64,000 nucleotides of DNA from Lachnospira multipara ATCC 19207 (GCF_000424105.1 NZ_AUJG01000014.1:1-64000); one strand, 5' to 3'. Counted from the first letter of the stretch, positions 18,749-29,437 are shown. Notes: generated by a model not told the origin, from the letters alone. Translations and numbers: made by a program.

Positions 18749-18775
18749 ATTATCGCCTTAAAAAGTCAAGACTCG

Positions 18776-20422
18776 CTAAGATTGCATCTCGTCAATTATA
18801 GCCGGCAAGAACTGTTTCTTTCTTGAAACAACTCCCTTTAATAATACAGGGTAGTCATCATTCTCGACGTTAAATGCACCCCTTAATATCTGTAGTGCAT
18901 TCTTACCCTGACAGATAACATAAGAAGCCTCAGACATAATATCTGTTACAAGGAGGAAGGTCATATCTAGGCCTGTTGACTTAATAGAGTTAGGAATATA
19001 GTTTAATTCTCTTTCTACTAAAATCTTAACCTCATCCATTCCCATAACGTTAACCTGACCAACACCAATGTTAGTATCATTAACTGAGAATCTCTTGAAA
19101 TCCTGATAAAAGATTTCTTCTTCAGTCTTTTCAGAGAGGTTGCTACCTGCTCTAAACATTTCTCTACCATAGCTTTCTGGGTCGATGCCAGCAATAACTG
19201 CTAAGTCTCTTGCCGCTGCCTCATCCTCCCAAGTACATGTTGGTGATTTGAAGATCAATGTATCTGAAAGAATTGCAGAACACATGACTAAAGCCATCGT
19301 CTTTGATATCTCAATATTGTTTTCCCTATACATCTTGTAGACGATAGTACATGTACAACCTAGTGGCTGGTTTCTAAAGAATACAGGTGTGATGGTTTCA
19401 ATTGAACCAAGTCTGTGATGATCGATGATTTCCTGAATCTGTGCATTGTCGATACCAAAGACTGCCTGTGTCTTCTCGTTGTGATCCACAAGAATAATAT
19501 TCTTCTTGCCTGCGCCAAGTAAATTTCTACGAGAAATCATTCCCACATATTTACCCTCTTCGTCTTCGATTGGGAAATCTCTAAAACGCTTCTTAGCCAT
19601 TATATCTTGAATGTCTTCAATATAATCTCTTGTCTTAAAGCCTATAAGCTTTTCTCTCTGCTTCATAAAGAAGCTAACTGGAATAGCCTGGTTCATAAGT
19701 CTAGCTACTGTATATGTGTCATATTCAGTGCTGATTACTATAACACCTCTGTCGCTTGCAATCTTAGAAATTGTATTAGATACTCTCGCACCTTCACATA
19801 CAATAATACAACCAGCGCTCATTTCAATAGCACAAAGCTGAGCTTCATATCTATTACCTAAAATAACGATATCGCCTTCATTAATCATCTCTTCTAGAAT
19901 ATCAGGGTTAGCAACACCAATAAGAAGCTTACCCTTTACGTAATTATTCTCCACATTACCTGTAACTACTTTACCATTTAATGTTTCAACGATATTAGTA
20001 AAGCTTGTATTAGATGTAGCTAAAATCTTATTATCAAAAACCTCAAAATAAGATTTAGAAACGTCACCAATAGTTACAAGACCTTCAAGGTTCTCGCCTT
20101 CTGTAATAGGCAATGTTACAACATCTAAACCTTTCATAAGTTCCCATGCTTTACGTACAGATAAGTCTCTATTAATACCTTTTGTTCTTCTAATCTCAAT
20201 ATCCTTTACCTGAGGACGTACATCTTTGATGTATTCTGGGGCCTTTAAGCCCGCCTTTTTTAATACGAACTGTGTCTCTTCGTTTAGATGACCAGCTCTT
20301 TTAGGCTCATATAATTCACTTTGAGTGATCTGATTTTTTAAATTAGCATAACTGATTGCTGAACAAATTGAATCTGTATCTGGATTCTTATGTCCTACAA
20401 CCCATACTTTTGATTCGCCCAT
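18776..20422 (-). CDS. ppaC: Manganese-dependent inorganic pyrophosphatase with CBS and DRTGG domains
   Basis: A 548-aa family II pyrophosphatase. The DHH catalytic half starts with VVGHKNPDTDSICSAISYA and continues after the insert with ILVDHNEKTQ and IIDHHRLG; the DHHA2 domain ends the protein. Between them (about residues 65-310) are two CBS domains around a DRTGG domain. In clostridial homologs these bind adenine nucleotides and control activity. The enzyme pulls biosynthetic reactions by removing pyrophosphate. It is a single gene with its own promoter; the stop codon lies within a dispersed 12-nt repeat. Confidence 0.94.
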   Translation of the reverse strand: MGESKVWVVGHKNPDTDSICSAISYANLKNQITQSELYEPKRAGHLNEETQFVLKKAGLKAPEYIKDVRPQVKDIEIRRTKGINRDLSVRKAWELMKGLDVVTLPITEGENLEGLVTIGDVSKSYFEVFDNKILATSNTSFTNIVETLNGKVVTGNVENNYVKGKLLIGVANPDILEEMINEGDIVILGNRYEAQLCAIEMSAGCIIVCEGARVSNTISKIASDRGVIVISTEYDTYTVARLMNQAIPVSFFMKQREKLIGFKTRDYIEDIQDIMAKKRFRDFPIEDEEGKYVGMISRRNLLGAGKKNIILVDHNEKTQAVFGIDNAQIQEIIDHHRLGSIETITPVFFRNQPLGCTCTIVYKMYRENNIEISKTMALVMCSAILSDTLIFKSPTCTWEDEAAARDLAVIAGIDPESYGREMFRAGSNLSEKTEEEIFYQDFKRFSVNDTNIGVGQVNVMGMDEVKILVERELNYIPNSIKSTGLDMTFLLVTDIMSEASYVICQGKNALQILRGAFNVENDDYPVLLKGVVSRKKQFLPAIIDEMQS

Positions 20423-20487
20423 ATAACCTCCACGTGCGAAAATTCGCTTCTTTATTTATCTTCTTTTCCCTTTAATTAGCCTACACA

Positions 20488-20516
20488 AGTATAGCATATT
20501 GTTAATAGTCTAACAA
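20488..20516 (-). promoter_or_regulatory. ppaC promoter
   Basis: On the minus strand TTGTTA (20511-20516), a 17-nt spacer and TATACT (20488-20493), about 65 nt ahead of the start. Confidence 0.65.
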
Positions 20517-20624
20517 TCGTTTTAGTCATCTTTTTTGTATAATATTTCTCAATTATACGTTAATTTAGCAGAGATTTTTGGTCATTTTTTATTAAAAATT
20601 TGTTCACAGTTCGTTAACTTTTTT

Positions 20625-23126
20625 CTAGCCCTGTAGTATCTTTCTTGCTCTCCTGCTATGGGTTAAAAGATATCCTATTATTTTGTTAGACAATCTTACA
20701 AGTACTAGAAGGATTCCAAGTCCAAGTGCCATAAAGACTACTGTTATCTGCCATTGGAAGAAATCTAGTATTGCTATCTTAAATAAATTTGGAGCCACAA
20801 TTATAGTTAATACAATTCCTACTACCATGGCGATGCAAAGTGCAAGTCTAAGTTTGTTTAATGGGTAGGAAACTCTAATTAAAGTTCCGATTCCCACTGC
20901 TAGCATAGACAGTATTGCCATGGTTGAAACAAGCTCGTGGCTTAAGCCCGTTAGATTTCCATATATTACAACTAGAACTACGATTATAAAATCCGCCAAA
21001 CCGGATGGTAGAGCATTTACAATAACATTAACTAGGAAATGGCCTCTAATTAGGCTCTTGTTTGGTTGAAGAGCTAAGAAGAAGGACGGAATTCCTATGG
21101 TAAATGCACCAAGTAGGGATAGCTGTGTTGGATATAGTGGGTATAAATTTGCCGCAATAAGTGTAAATATAGTTAGTAAGATTGAGAAAATGTTCTTTAC
21201 TAGGAAGAGGCTTGCAGATCTTTGAATATTATTTACCACTCGTCTTCCTTCAGCCACCACCGATGGCATTCTTGAAAAGTCAGAGTCTAATAATACGATT
21301 TGCGCTGCATTTGCTGCTGCCTCACTACCTGTTGCGACGGCGATACTGCAATCTGCCTCTTTTAGAGCTAATACATCATTAACTCCATCCCCTGTCATAG
21401 CTACTGTTTTACCAGCTTCCTTAAGGGCCTTGATTATCATCTTCTTCTGTTCTGGAATTACACGGCCAAAGACTGTGTATTTGGCAACGGCTTTTTTAAG
21501 TTCCCTATAGCTTGTTAAGCTTGTTGCATCTATGTATTTATCTGCGTTTTGGATGCCAGCTTTTGCTGCAATCTTTGACGCAGTAATAGAATTGTCACCT
21601 GAAATTACCTTTATATCTACGCCTTGTTCGGCGAAGTATTTAAAGGTCTCTGTTGCATTTTCTCTAATCTCATTCTCTAGGATTATAAAAGCCTTTGGTG
21701 TTATTGGCTTAGTTAGCGCCTTACCTTCTAGGATTTCACTTGTTTCGCCAAAGACTAATAATCTTGCGCCTTCTGAAGTTAGTGCCTTAATCTGCTCTTC
21801 GTATTTAGAAAAGTCACTTGTTAGCACATATTCTGCGGCGCCAAAGACTAGAGATCTGTCTTTAAATATTGCTGCCGAGTATTTGCTTGCTGATGAAAAT
21901 GGACAAACTATATCTGTTTTTTCATCATTATCCGCTGGCAAAAACTCCTGCTGAATGGCCTTCATTGTCTCGTTATCTGCTGCCATGCTAGCAGAGGCCA
22001 TCCTGATTTCTCTAGATACATTTTCATTTAAATCTTCATCTAGATAAATCACCTTGCTTACTGACATCTCGGGGTTTGTAATAGTTCCTGTCTTGTCCAC
22101 GCAAAGGACGTTAACTCTAGCTAATGTCTCCACGCAATTCATCTCATGAATTAAAACTTGTTGTTTTGCAAGTCGCATAATTGAGACTACCAAGGTGATA
22201 CTTGCTAGTAAATAGAGGCCTTCCGGTATCATGCCCACTAGTGAGGCAACTGTGGATACCACCCCTTCTTTTATTGAGTAGCCTAAAAAATATACTGCTC
22301 GTATATACATAATCAATCCTAAAGGCACGATAATCACGCCGATTAAGGTTACCATTCGATTTAGAGAATCGATCATGTTAGTTTTCGTTTTCTTTCTTGT
22401 GGCTTTCGCCTCAGCATTTAACTTAGCCGCATAGGCTTCATCTCCAACTGCTGTAAGCACTGCTCTACACTGTCCTGACACAATAAAACTGCCTGATAAT
22501 AACAAATCTCCGGCCTCTTTAATTACATCATCTGACTCCCCTGTAAGTAGAGACTCATTTACCCTAACTGTTCCACTCCTGATTACTGAATCTGCGCAGA
22601 CCTGATTTCCTGCGCTAAACACACACATATCTCCACGAACCAAGGTCCAAGAGTCCACCACTGTTTCACGGCCATCTCTTATAACCCTAGTTTTTGGAGC
22701 ATTCACAACATTTATCTTATCTAAAACTTTCTTAGCCCTTATCTCCTGAACTATACCTATGATGGTATTCCAGATGATAATAGGCATAAATGTTATATCT
22801 GTATAAGATTTTACTAAGCATAATAAAACTGCAAAAGTAATAAAGATTAAATTGAAGTAGGTAAAAATGTTACTAAAAATTATCTGCTTTATAGTCTTAG
22901 AGGGCTTATTAGTTGAAATATTACTAAGCCCCTCTAAGTTTCTTTTACGTACTTCCACCTTAGACAAACCGCTATCTATGTCGGTTTGCAGTAATGCATC
23001 GTTATTAATATACTCTTCTGTACTTCCTCTAAAATTAGCTACTCTATTAGCTATCTTTCCGACAACTTTACTGTCCGCAACGTTGTCGACTGCTTTTCTC
23101 ACTGTTATATATTTTTTATTTCTCAT
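20625..23126 (-). CDS. Cation-transporting P-type ATPase
   Basis: An 833-aa membrane pump from the ATG at 23126 (a TTG two codons earlier is possible). It has the actuator motif LLTGESDDV, PEGLYLL in the metal-binding fourth helix, the phosphorylation motif VLCVDKTGT, and GDGVNDVLALKEADCSIA. These mark an HAD-IC family P-type ATPase. The ion is not determined by these motifs; the group is often annotated as Ca2+/cation transporters. It starts 56 nt after the YhfC-like gene, so both are probably on one transcript. Confidence 0.9.
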   Translation of the reverse strand: MRNKKYITVRKAVDNVADSKVVGKIANRVANFRGSTEEYINNDALLQTDIDSGLSKVEVRKRNLEGLSNISTNKPSKTIKQIIFSNIFTYFNLIFITFAVLLCLVKSYTDITFMPIIIWNTIIGIVQEIRAKKVLDKINVVNAPKTRVIRDGRETVVDSWTLVRGDMCVFSAGNQVCADSVIRSGTVRVNESLLTGESDDVIKEAGDLLLSGSFIVSGQCRAVLTAVGDEAYAAKLNAEAKATRKKTKTNMIDSLNRMVTLIGVIIVPLGLIMYIRAVYFLGYSIKEGVVSTVASLVGMIPEGLYLLASITLVVSIMRLAKQQVLIHEMNCVETLARVNVLCVDKTGTITNPEMSVSKVIYLDEDLNENVSREIRMASASMAADNETMKAIQQEFLPADNDEKTDIVCPFSSASKYSAAIFKDRSLVFGAAEYVLTSDFSKYEEQIKALTSEGARLLVFGETSEILEGKALTKPITPKAFIILENEIRENATETFKYFAEQGVDIKVISGDNSITASKIAAKAGIQNADKYIDATSLTSYRELKKAVAKYTVFGRVIPEQKKMIIKALKEAGKTVAMTGDGVNDVLALKEADCSIAVATGSEAAANAAQIVLLDSDFSRMPSVVAEGRRVVNNIQRSASLFLVKNIFSILLTIFTLIAANLYPLYPTQLSLLGAFTIGIPSFFLALQPNKSLIRGHFLVNVIVNALPSGLADFIIVVLVVIYGNLTGLSHELVSTMAILSMLAVGIGTLIRVSYPLNKLRLALCIAMVVGIVLTIIVAPNLFKIAILDFFQWQITVVFMALGLGILLVLVRLSNKIIGYLLTHSRRARKILQG

Positions 23127-23182
23127 ACTCAATTACCATACGTAAGTTTACACTTATGTCTTAATTAAAGTAATCTCACTTT

Positions 23183-24028
23183 CTATTCTTTACTATATTC
23201 AATTGCCTTTGACACTTTATTTATTACTATTATAGCACCAATTGTTACAATTGTCTTAACAATAAAGCTAATTGCTATACTTGTTACTGATCTATAGTCA
23301 TATACAGTAAATGAAAGAATTGATACGAGCTGAATTGCAATTGCATACCAACTCCACATGTAATTAATGTTCTTCTTCATTGCACCAAAAGTTGCAACCA
23401 TAAGGAAGAGATTTAAGAATAAATCAAGTACTGCTGCAAGGCCAAGTAATGCCCAAATTGTTTCTGGTGCATAGAATAACTGGCTAAATGTGTCAGCAAG
23501 GCTTGTTATGTTAGCTTCTGTTAAACCTTCTGTAAGGCCTGAAATAAAGTCTGTTGTAACTTCGCCCTGGTTAATTAAAACCTGAGCATTAACATAGAAT
23601 GCAAATATACTTAAGCCATAGCTAAAGATGCCCTGTCCAATACCAATACCTAACCCTGCAAGATAAACATCTCCTGGACGCTCATATCTTGAAATCATCA
23701 TCTTTAAGATGAACCATCTTGCAATTCCCATACCGATAGCAAGGAAAATTGCCTGCACTAGATTATATGCACTCTGATTATAACTAAAGGCATAGTCAAT
23801 GGATGGAATCATTGCAAGAGCTGATACCACCAACTGAGAGAATATAAATCCAAAAATACCATAAGTTACAATACCAAATAAAAATGGAACAACTCGTCCA
23901 TTCCATCTTCTAAAAATAATAATTGTGGCAACAATAATAACTGATAAGAATAATATTCCTCCCGCAGTTATAAATGATAATACGTCACCTGATAAAGTCT
24001 TCCCTATAAATTCATTAAAACTTTCCAT
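23183..24028 (-). CDS. YhfC-like integral membrane protein lacking apparent protease residues
   Basis: A 281-aa protein with about eight hydrophobic segments. The layout resembles the YhfC family of putative glutamic-type intramembrane proteases: a helix ending in ARWFILKMM, then AGLGIGIGQGIFSYGL. In family members I know, these places carry an EExGR-type motif and a His/Glu pair; here they have Ala-Arg and Gln/Ser. If the family call is right, it is likely inactive as a protease. It may act with the following P-type ATPase. The assignment is by eye and moderate. Confidence 0.5.
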   Translation of the reverse strand: MESFNEFIGKTLSGDVLSFITAGGILFLSVIIVATIIIFRRWNGRVVPFLFGIVTYGIFGFIFSQLVVSALAMIPSIDYAFSYNQSAYNLVQAIFLAIGMGIARWFILKMMISRYERPGDVYLAGLGIGIGQGIFSYGLSIFAFYVNAQVLINQGEVTTDFISGLTEGLTEANITSLADTFSQLFYAPETIWALLGLAAVLDLFLNLFLMVATFGAMKKNINYMWSWYAIAIQLVSILSFTVYDYRSVTSIAISFIVKTIVTIGAIIVINKVSKAIEYSKE

Positions 24029-24156
24029 TATTAATCTACCTTCCTTATTATTGGGGCCTTTAGAAATGCTACAAAAGACCTATATAAAATAATAACAGAT
24101 AGCGCCTTAATCGTCTATTCTAGCTTTATAAACTTCTTATAAAAAGGCATTAAAAA

Positions 24157-24185
24157 AGAAGCTGTAAAGAAATCCTTTACAGCTT
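24157..24185 (-). terminator. Cold-shock gene terminator
   Basis: A 12-bp perfect stem, GAAGCTGTAAAG with CTTTACAGCTTC, followed by a T-run on the minus strand. Confidence 0.9.
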
Positions 24186-24268
24186 CGTCCTCTTTTACTA
24201 TCTTTTCTCAATATATCTATCCGCCTAAGCCTCGATTCATTGGAAAAAGGTACGTCATAACCCCCAGA

Positions 24269-24466
24269 TTAGAGCTTTGTAACGTTAGTAGCCTGAGGTC
24301 CCTTAGCGCCTTCTGTGATATCAAACTCAACTGAAGCACCTTCCTCTAATGACTTAAATCCTTCCATGTTAAGACCAGAGTAATGTACGAATACATCCTT
24401 TCCTGATTCATCAGAGATAAAGCCATAGCCCTTCTGGTTATTAAACCACTTTACTGTACCTTTCAT
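24269..24466 (-). CDS. Cold-shock protein
   Basis: A 65-aa single cold-shock domain protein. It has both RNA-binding motifs, GYGFIS (RNP1) and VFVHYS (RNP2), after the usual [13 protein letters not shown] start. These proteins bind single-stranded RNA and DNA as RNA chaperones. The 5' leader is about 70 nt and may form structure, as is common for csp genes. Confidence 0.97.
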   Translation of the reverse strand: MKGTVKWFNNQKGYGFISDESGKDVFVHYSGLNMEGFKSLEEGASVEFDITEGAKGPQATNVTKL

Positions 24467-24543
24467 TTAATAGTACCTCCATAAAATATCTAGTTGTTCT
24501 TAGTAAGTTAAGGTTCCCCTCCCTTAATAAAAATACCTTAATT

Positions 24544-24572
24544 ATCTTAACATTTGCTTTATTGTATGTCAA
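24544..24572 (-). promoter_or_regulatory. Cold-shock gene promoter
   Basis: On the minus strand TTGACA (24567-24572), a 17-nt spacer and TAAGAT (24544-24549). Confidence 0.75.
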
Positions 24573-24616
24573 TAAGTTATAGTATTTCTCATACCATGTT
24601 TTTAGTTTTGTACAAT

Positions 24617-26680
24617 CTAAGCAGCTAGGCGGAGGAAGCGATCATCTAGCGCATCTTCGTTAGTGGAAGTCGGAACCGTATACATTACACGGCTAAGCTC
24701 GGTACCATCTGAATCAATTTGGGCAACAGATACGATATCACCTTCATTAACTGAGGCATTCTCTACCTTTAGGAGCCTATCATTAATCTTCTCTGTCGTA
24801 TACTTCTTGTTATTTATAAATACCGTTGAGTAGTCATTAAAGTAAGTTCCTTCCACATACAGGTCTCCATCATATTCATAGGTTCCCGTTATAGAAATTG
24901 TGTCTAGACCATAGTGTAAGTTAGTTGCTGTATATGGGCTTTCACCTTCGTAAATATCCTGATCTCCGTAGAGGATATCATATTCAAGAATTGTAAGATT
25001 CTTTAAATAGTCCTCTGAGTTATGGCTTGTCTGGTGATATTTAAAGATATTACCCTCTGAAATTCCTAATCTTTCAAATACGTAAGCAGTTAACTGATAT
25101 GCTTCAAGGTCAACATCTTCCTTTTCCATATCGAAATTACTCCACATTACATATTCAGTCTCATAGATACTGTTATGTTTCATATCTGAATCTGTTAAGT
25201 TAAAGGTTGGAAGATGATCACCATACATTACAAGTACAGTCTTCTCATCACGCTGAGATAACATATCTGTTAACTCGCCAATAAACTTATCCATATCATG
25301 AATCATGTTAACGTAATATTCAAAGCCTGTCTGATTCGCAGAATCAGGGAAATTGCTAATTGTAATTTCTGGTGTATAACCTTCAGGATATTCATTAGGA
25401 TAATCACCATGTCCTTCAACAGATATTGTATAGATATAATCTGAACCATCTGTAGAATTAAGGGCTTTTTCAAGGTATTCTGTTAAGATTTCATCCTTTG
25501 CCCAGTTTCCATTAGGTGTAAGCTCAATTCCATCCATATATTCTATTGGTGTAAATGTATCGTAGCCTAAATGTGTAAATACCTTATTTCTTGTATAGAA
25601 AGTAGCATCGTTATTATGAACCACGTGAGTTGTATAGCCAAGATTTTTAAGGGCATAAGCTGCCGACTCACAAACCTTGTTTTGTAATACTGTCTTATAT
25701 GGGTATTCACCAGGTCCAAAGTCATCAAGATTCATACCTGTCTGAACTTCAAACTCAGTATTTACTGTACCTGCACCAAATACAGGAACTGATAAATAAC
25801 CTGATGTAAACTCGCTTTGTAATCTATTGAAGTTTGGAAGTACCTGTTCAGATACCTCTAATCCATTAATCTCAGTTGGATCAAAGAAAGATTCAAGCTG
25901 AAGGAAAATGATATTAGGTGTCTCTTGTGCAGTTTCCTCATTAGTTGTTGTACTATCAATAGTTTCTTTTAGGTTTTCTACATATTCTTCCGAATAATCA
26001 GAATCCTTACTTACACCTCTATTTAATACACTTGTTGTAAAGCAATAAGTGAAACCGTAATTTTGGAAAGCATTTGATAAGTTACCAAAATCAGTTCCCA
26101 TTACATTATGTAAAAGAAATGTTGCAATTGTTGCATATGTAAAAAGAATTACTAAAGCTGACTGGAAAAACCCAAATAGGAAGAATCTTCTTCTTGAAAG
26201 CTCTGTTTCTACCTTGCCTGTCTTTCTAAAGAGAATGATAAGTAGGGCAATTACAGCAACTATTAAAACAATGATAAAGACAATGTTAATAAGTGTTAAA
26301 TACATTGGCGCAACCTTTACTGCATCATCAATAAGTAAAAAATCCATTGCTGTAAATGGAGTTTTACGTGTTGATTTTACAATAAAGTTAGTTACTGCAA
26401 GACCTAACCAGCCCACTGAAATCAAAGTGTAAACAAAAGCTCTCTTCTTAAACATCATACCAATACTTAAGCATGAAGCTATAATTAGCATGTTTACTAA
26501 GAAAATAACAGGTGATGTAAATGGCATCCAAATGCCTGATAAATTTCTCTTATTAAGGCACTCAATTATCATAGTAACAATTATTGAGTAACAAACTGGA
26601 TGGATAATATCATATGTCCATATTTTCTTGAAAAAATTCTTTAAGACTTCCCATACTTTTAAGTCTTTTATCTTATCCAT
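24617..26680 (-). CDS. LTA synthase/phosphoglycerol transferase family protein
   Basis: A 687-aa protein with about five membrane helices in the first 200 residues and an extracellular sulfatase-fold domain at about 250-560. Family motifs: NIIFLQLESFFDP at the metal site, VFGAGTVNTEFEVQTG with the catalytic Thr, EGHGDYP and VMYGDHLPTF. Enzymes of this family transfer glycerol phosphate from phosphatidylglycerol to cell-wall polymers or lipids. An extra beta-rich domain follows at about 590-680. A single gene, so the acceptor is open. Confidence 0.88.
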   Translation of the reverse strand: MDKIKDLKVWEVLKNFFKKIWTYDIIHPVCYSIIVTMIIECLNKRNLSGIWMPFTSPVIFLVNMLIIASCLSIGMMFKKRAFVYTLISVGWLGLAVTNFIVKSTRKTPFTAMDFLLIDDAVKVAPMYLTLINIVFIIVLIVAVIALLIILFRKTGKVETELSRRRFFLFGFFQSALVILFTYATIATFLLHNVMGTDFGNLSNAFQNYGFTYCFTTSVLNRGVSKDSDYSEEYVENLKETIDSTTTNEETAQETPNIIFLQLESFFDPTEINGLEVSEQVLPNFNRLQSEFTSGYLSVPVFGAGTVNTEFEVQTGMNLDDFGPGEYPYKTVLQNKVCESAAYALKNLGYTTHVVHNNDATFYTRNKVFTHLGYDTFTPIEYMDGIELTPNGNWAKDEILTEYLEKALNSTDGSDYIYTISVEGHGDYPNEYPEGYTPEITISNFPDSANQTGFEYYVNMIHDMDKFIGELTDMLSQRDEKTVLVMYGDHLPTFNLTDSDMKHNSIYETEYVMWSNFDMEKEDVDLEAYQLTAYVFERLGISEGNIFKYHQTSHNSEDYLKNLTILEYDILYGDQDIYEGESPYTATNLHYGLDTISITGTYEYDGDLYVEGTYFNDYSTVFINNKKYTTEKINDRLLKVENASVNEGDIVSVAQIDSDGTELSRVMYTVPTSTNEDALDDRFLRLAA

Positions 26681-26723
26681 ATATTCCTCCTTAATGTCTA
26701 TTATTCGAGTAAAAACAAAAAAA

Positions 26724-26749
26724 GGGCAGAAGCCAAATGGTTTCTGCCC
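26724..26749 (-). terminator. glnS terminator
   Basis: GGGCAGAAGCC pairs with GGTTTCTGCCC, followed by a T7 run on the minus strand just after glnS. Confidence 0.9.
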
Positions 26750-26755
26750 TAATTA

Positions 26756-28420
26756 TTACTTAGTCAACTTAAATGAACTCTTTAGCGAAACAATTCTGTT
26801 AAATACAGGTACGCCTTCCTTTGAGTCCTTGTTATCAACGCAGAAATATCCATTTCTTACGAACTGGAACTTATCTTCTGCTACAGAGTTGATAAGCTCA
26901 GGTTCAACTATTGCATCTTTAATTATTGTTAATGAATTAGGATTTATATTCATAGAGCCATCCTCTTCGTTATAAACGCCCTTCTCCTCATCAATAATAT
27001 TCTCATATAATCTTACCTCAGCTTTTTTGCCCTCAGTTGCTGATACCCAATGGATAGTACCCTTAACCTTACGGCCTTCAACATTTCCTCCTTTAGTTTC
27101 TGGATCGTAAGTACAGTGAATCTCTGTAATCTTACCATCTGCATCTTTAGTGTAATCTACGCAAGTAAGAAGATATGCATTCATGAAACGAACTTCGTTA
27201 CCTGGGAATAATCTGAAATACTTCTTAGGTGGTTCTTCCATGAAATCTTCTCTCTCAATAAATAGCTCTTTAGTAAACGGAACTTTTCTAGTTCCCATCT
27301 CAGGATTCTCCTGATTGTTAGGAACTTCCATATATTCAACCTGACCCTCTGGATAGTTATCAACGATAACCTTAACTGGATCAAGAATTGCCATCATTCT
27401 CTTAGCCTTTGGCTTTAAGTCTTCTCTGATACAGTATTCAAGCATTGGATACTCAACTGCACCCTGTGACTTTGTAACACCTACAAGCTTTGTAAACATC
27501 TTAATTGACTCTGGTGTAAATCCTCTTCTTCTAAGTGCTGCAATTGACACAAGTCTTGGATCATCCCATCCATCAACTACGCCATCCTCTACAAGCTTTT
27601 TGATGTAACGCTTACCAGTTACAACATTTTCAAGGTAAAGCTTTGCAAATTCAATCTGCTTTGGTGGGTTCTCATACTCAAGTTCTCTTACAACCCAGTC
27701 ATATAAAGGTCTGTGGTCTTCAAACTCAAGTGTACAAATTGAATGAGAAACGCCTTCAATAGCATCTTCAATAGGATGAGCAAAATCATACATAGGATAA
27801 ATGCACCAAGTATCACCTGTTCTGTGATGTGTCATGTGAGCAACTCTATAAATAACAGGATCTCTCATATTGATATTAGGGCTTGCCATATCGATCTTAG
27901 CTCTTAAAACCTTAGTACCATCTTCAAACTTACCATTCTTCATATCTTCAAAAAGAGCTAAATTCTCTTCTACTGATCTGTCTCTATATGGTGAGTTCTT
28001 ACCTGGTTCTGTAAGTGTTCCTCTGTACTGTCTAATCTCTTCTGCAGATAAGTCACATACGAATGCCTTACCCTTCTTAATTAACTTAACTGCTGCCTCG
28101 TACATCTGCTGGAAATATCCTGATGCAAATAATACGTCGCCATGCCATTTAGCACCAAGCCATTCAACGTCCTTCTTAATTGATTCAACGAACTCTTCCT
28201 TCTCTTTAGTAGGATTAGTATCATCAAATCTCATATTAAACTGACCGTTGTACTCAGTTGCTAAACCATAATTTAAAAGAATCGACTTAGCATGTCCAAT
28301 ATGAAGGTAGCCATTAGGTTCTGGTGGGAATCTAGTAATGACTTTCTTGCAATGCCCTTCTTCTATATCTTTATCAATAATCTGTTCAATGAAATTCTTG
28401 GAAACAACCTCGTTTTCCAT
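26756..28420 (-). CDS. glnS: Glutaminyl-tRNA synthetase
   Basis: A 554-aa class I synthetase starting at [10 protein letters not shown] (28420), with GGAGG 10 nt upstream. It has [17 protein letters not shown] (HIGH motif), FDDTNP, and the catalytic-core [20 protein letters not shown]. The KMSKS loop, usually VMSKRKL in GlnRS, reads VVTGKRYI just before WDDPR. The two-barrel anticodon domain follows. Clostridia that have GlnRS load Gln directly, so the GatCAB genes at 49051-52624 would then mainly serve Asn-tRNA. Confidence 0.94.
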   Translation of the reverse strand: MENEVVSKNFIEQIIDKDIEEGHCKKVITRFPPEPNGYLHIGHAKSILLNYGLATEYNGQFNMRFDDTNPTKEKEEFVESIKKDVEWLGAKWHGDVLFASGYFQQMYEAAVKLIKKGKAFVCDLSAEEIRQYRGTLTEPGKNSPYRDRSVEENLALFEDMKNGKFEDGTKVLRAKIDMASPNINMRDPVIYRVAHMTHHRTGDTWCIYPMYDFAHPIEDAIEGVSHSICTLEFEDHRPLYDWVVRELEYENPPKQIEFAKLYLENVVTGKRYIKKLVEDGVVDGWDDPRLVSIAALRRRGFTPESIKMFTKLVGVTKSQGAVEYPMLEYCIREDLKPKAKRMMAILDPVKVIVDNYPEGQVEYMEVPNNQENPEMGTRKVPFTKELFIEREDFMEEPPKKYFRLFPGNEVRFMNAYLLTCVDYTKDADGKITEIHCTYDPETKGGNVEGRKVKGTIHWVSATEGKKAEVRLYENIIDEEKGVYNEEDGSMNINPNSLTIIKDAIVEPELINSVAEDKFQFVRNGYFCVDNKDSKEGVPVFNRIVSLKSSFKLTK

Positions 28421-28558
28421 AAATAATGTTCCTCCGTTTTCTAATATGCCATTAGCAATAATCGTTTTTATTCGAATTTTAGCAAAATACAAAAGTTATT
28501 GTACCCCAAAAGCCTTAGTTCGTAAAGTTATAAGCTAATTAAAATCTAGTAAATTAGA

Positions 28559-29437
28559 TTAGTGTGTAGCTTTATTATACATGTCCTGTAACTCATCAAT
28601 AGTGAAATTGTAATGAGTATTACAGAAATGACAGTTAACCTCGATTGGCTTATTGTCAGCAATCATCTTAGATAATTCTTCTCTACCGATACTAATTACA
28701 GCCTTAGAAACTCTTTCCTTAGAGCAGTTACACTTAAAGCCAGTATCAATAGTATCAAGGATTTCAAGATCCATGTCTCCTAAAATGTGCTCTAAGATCT
28801 GTTCTGGACTCATACCCTCTTCAAGCATGTAAGTAATTGACTTAACGCTCTTAATTCTTTCTTCAAGCTTATCAATAAATTCCTCACTAGCATTAGGCAT
28901 AAGCTGAATAATAAAACCACCCGCTTCTCTTACAGTATTATCATTATTCATAAGTACGCCAAGACCTACTGATGATGGAACCTGTTCTGAAGTTGCAAAA
29001 TAATATGTTAAATCCTCAGCGATTTCACTTGTAATAAGGATTGTATCACCAATATATGGTTCTCTAAGTCCGATATCCTTAATTACTGATAAAACACCGA
29101 TACCTACAGCACCTGCAATATCAATCTTACCGTCCTTTAGTGGAAGCATAACCTCAGGATTTGCAACCATACCCTTAACTTCACCCTTAGCGTTGGCAGT
29201 AACTGTCATAGCGCCAATAGGTCCATTACCCTTAATCTGGATTGTAAGCACATCGTCGTCATTCTTCATCATTGTACCCATCATTGCGCCACCTGCAAGT
29301 AATCTACCAAGGGCTATAGTTCCAATAGGGCTCATGTTGTGACGGCTTCTAGCTTCTTCTACTGTATTCTTACATGTAATAGCAAAGGCTCTAACCTGTC
29401 CGCCTGCTGCTGTTGCTCTTACTATATAGTCTTTCAT
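28559..29437 (-). CDS. hslO: Redox-regulated chaperone Hsp33
   Basis: A 292-aa protein. The N-terminal substrate-binding domain has LLAGGAMMGTMMKNDDDVLT, and the C-terminal zinc switch has CxC (FKCNCSKE) and CxxC (NCHFCNTHY). Oxidation of these cysteines releases zinc and activates the chaperone. Length and motifs are normal. It lies about 65 nt downstream of the methyltransferase gene. Confidence 0.96.
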   Translation of the reverse strand: MKDYIVRATAAGGQVRAFAITCKNTVEEARSRHNMSPIGTIALGRLLAGGAMMGTMMKNDDDVLTIQIKGNGPIGAMTVTANAKGEVKGMVANPEVMLPLKDGKIDIAGAVGIGVLSVIKDIGLREPYIGDTILITSEIAEDLTYYFATSEQVPSSVGLGVLMNNDNTVREAGGFIIQLMPNASEEFIDKLEERIKSVKSITYMLEEGMSPEQILEHILGDMDLEILDTIDTGFKCNCSKERVSKAVISIGREELSKMIADNKPIEVNCHFCNTHYNFTIDELQDMYNKATH

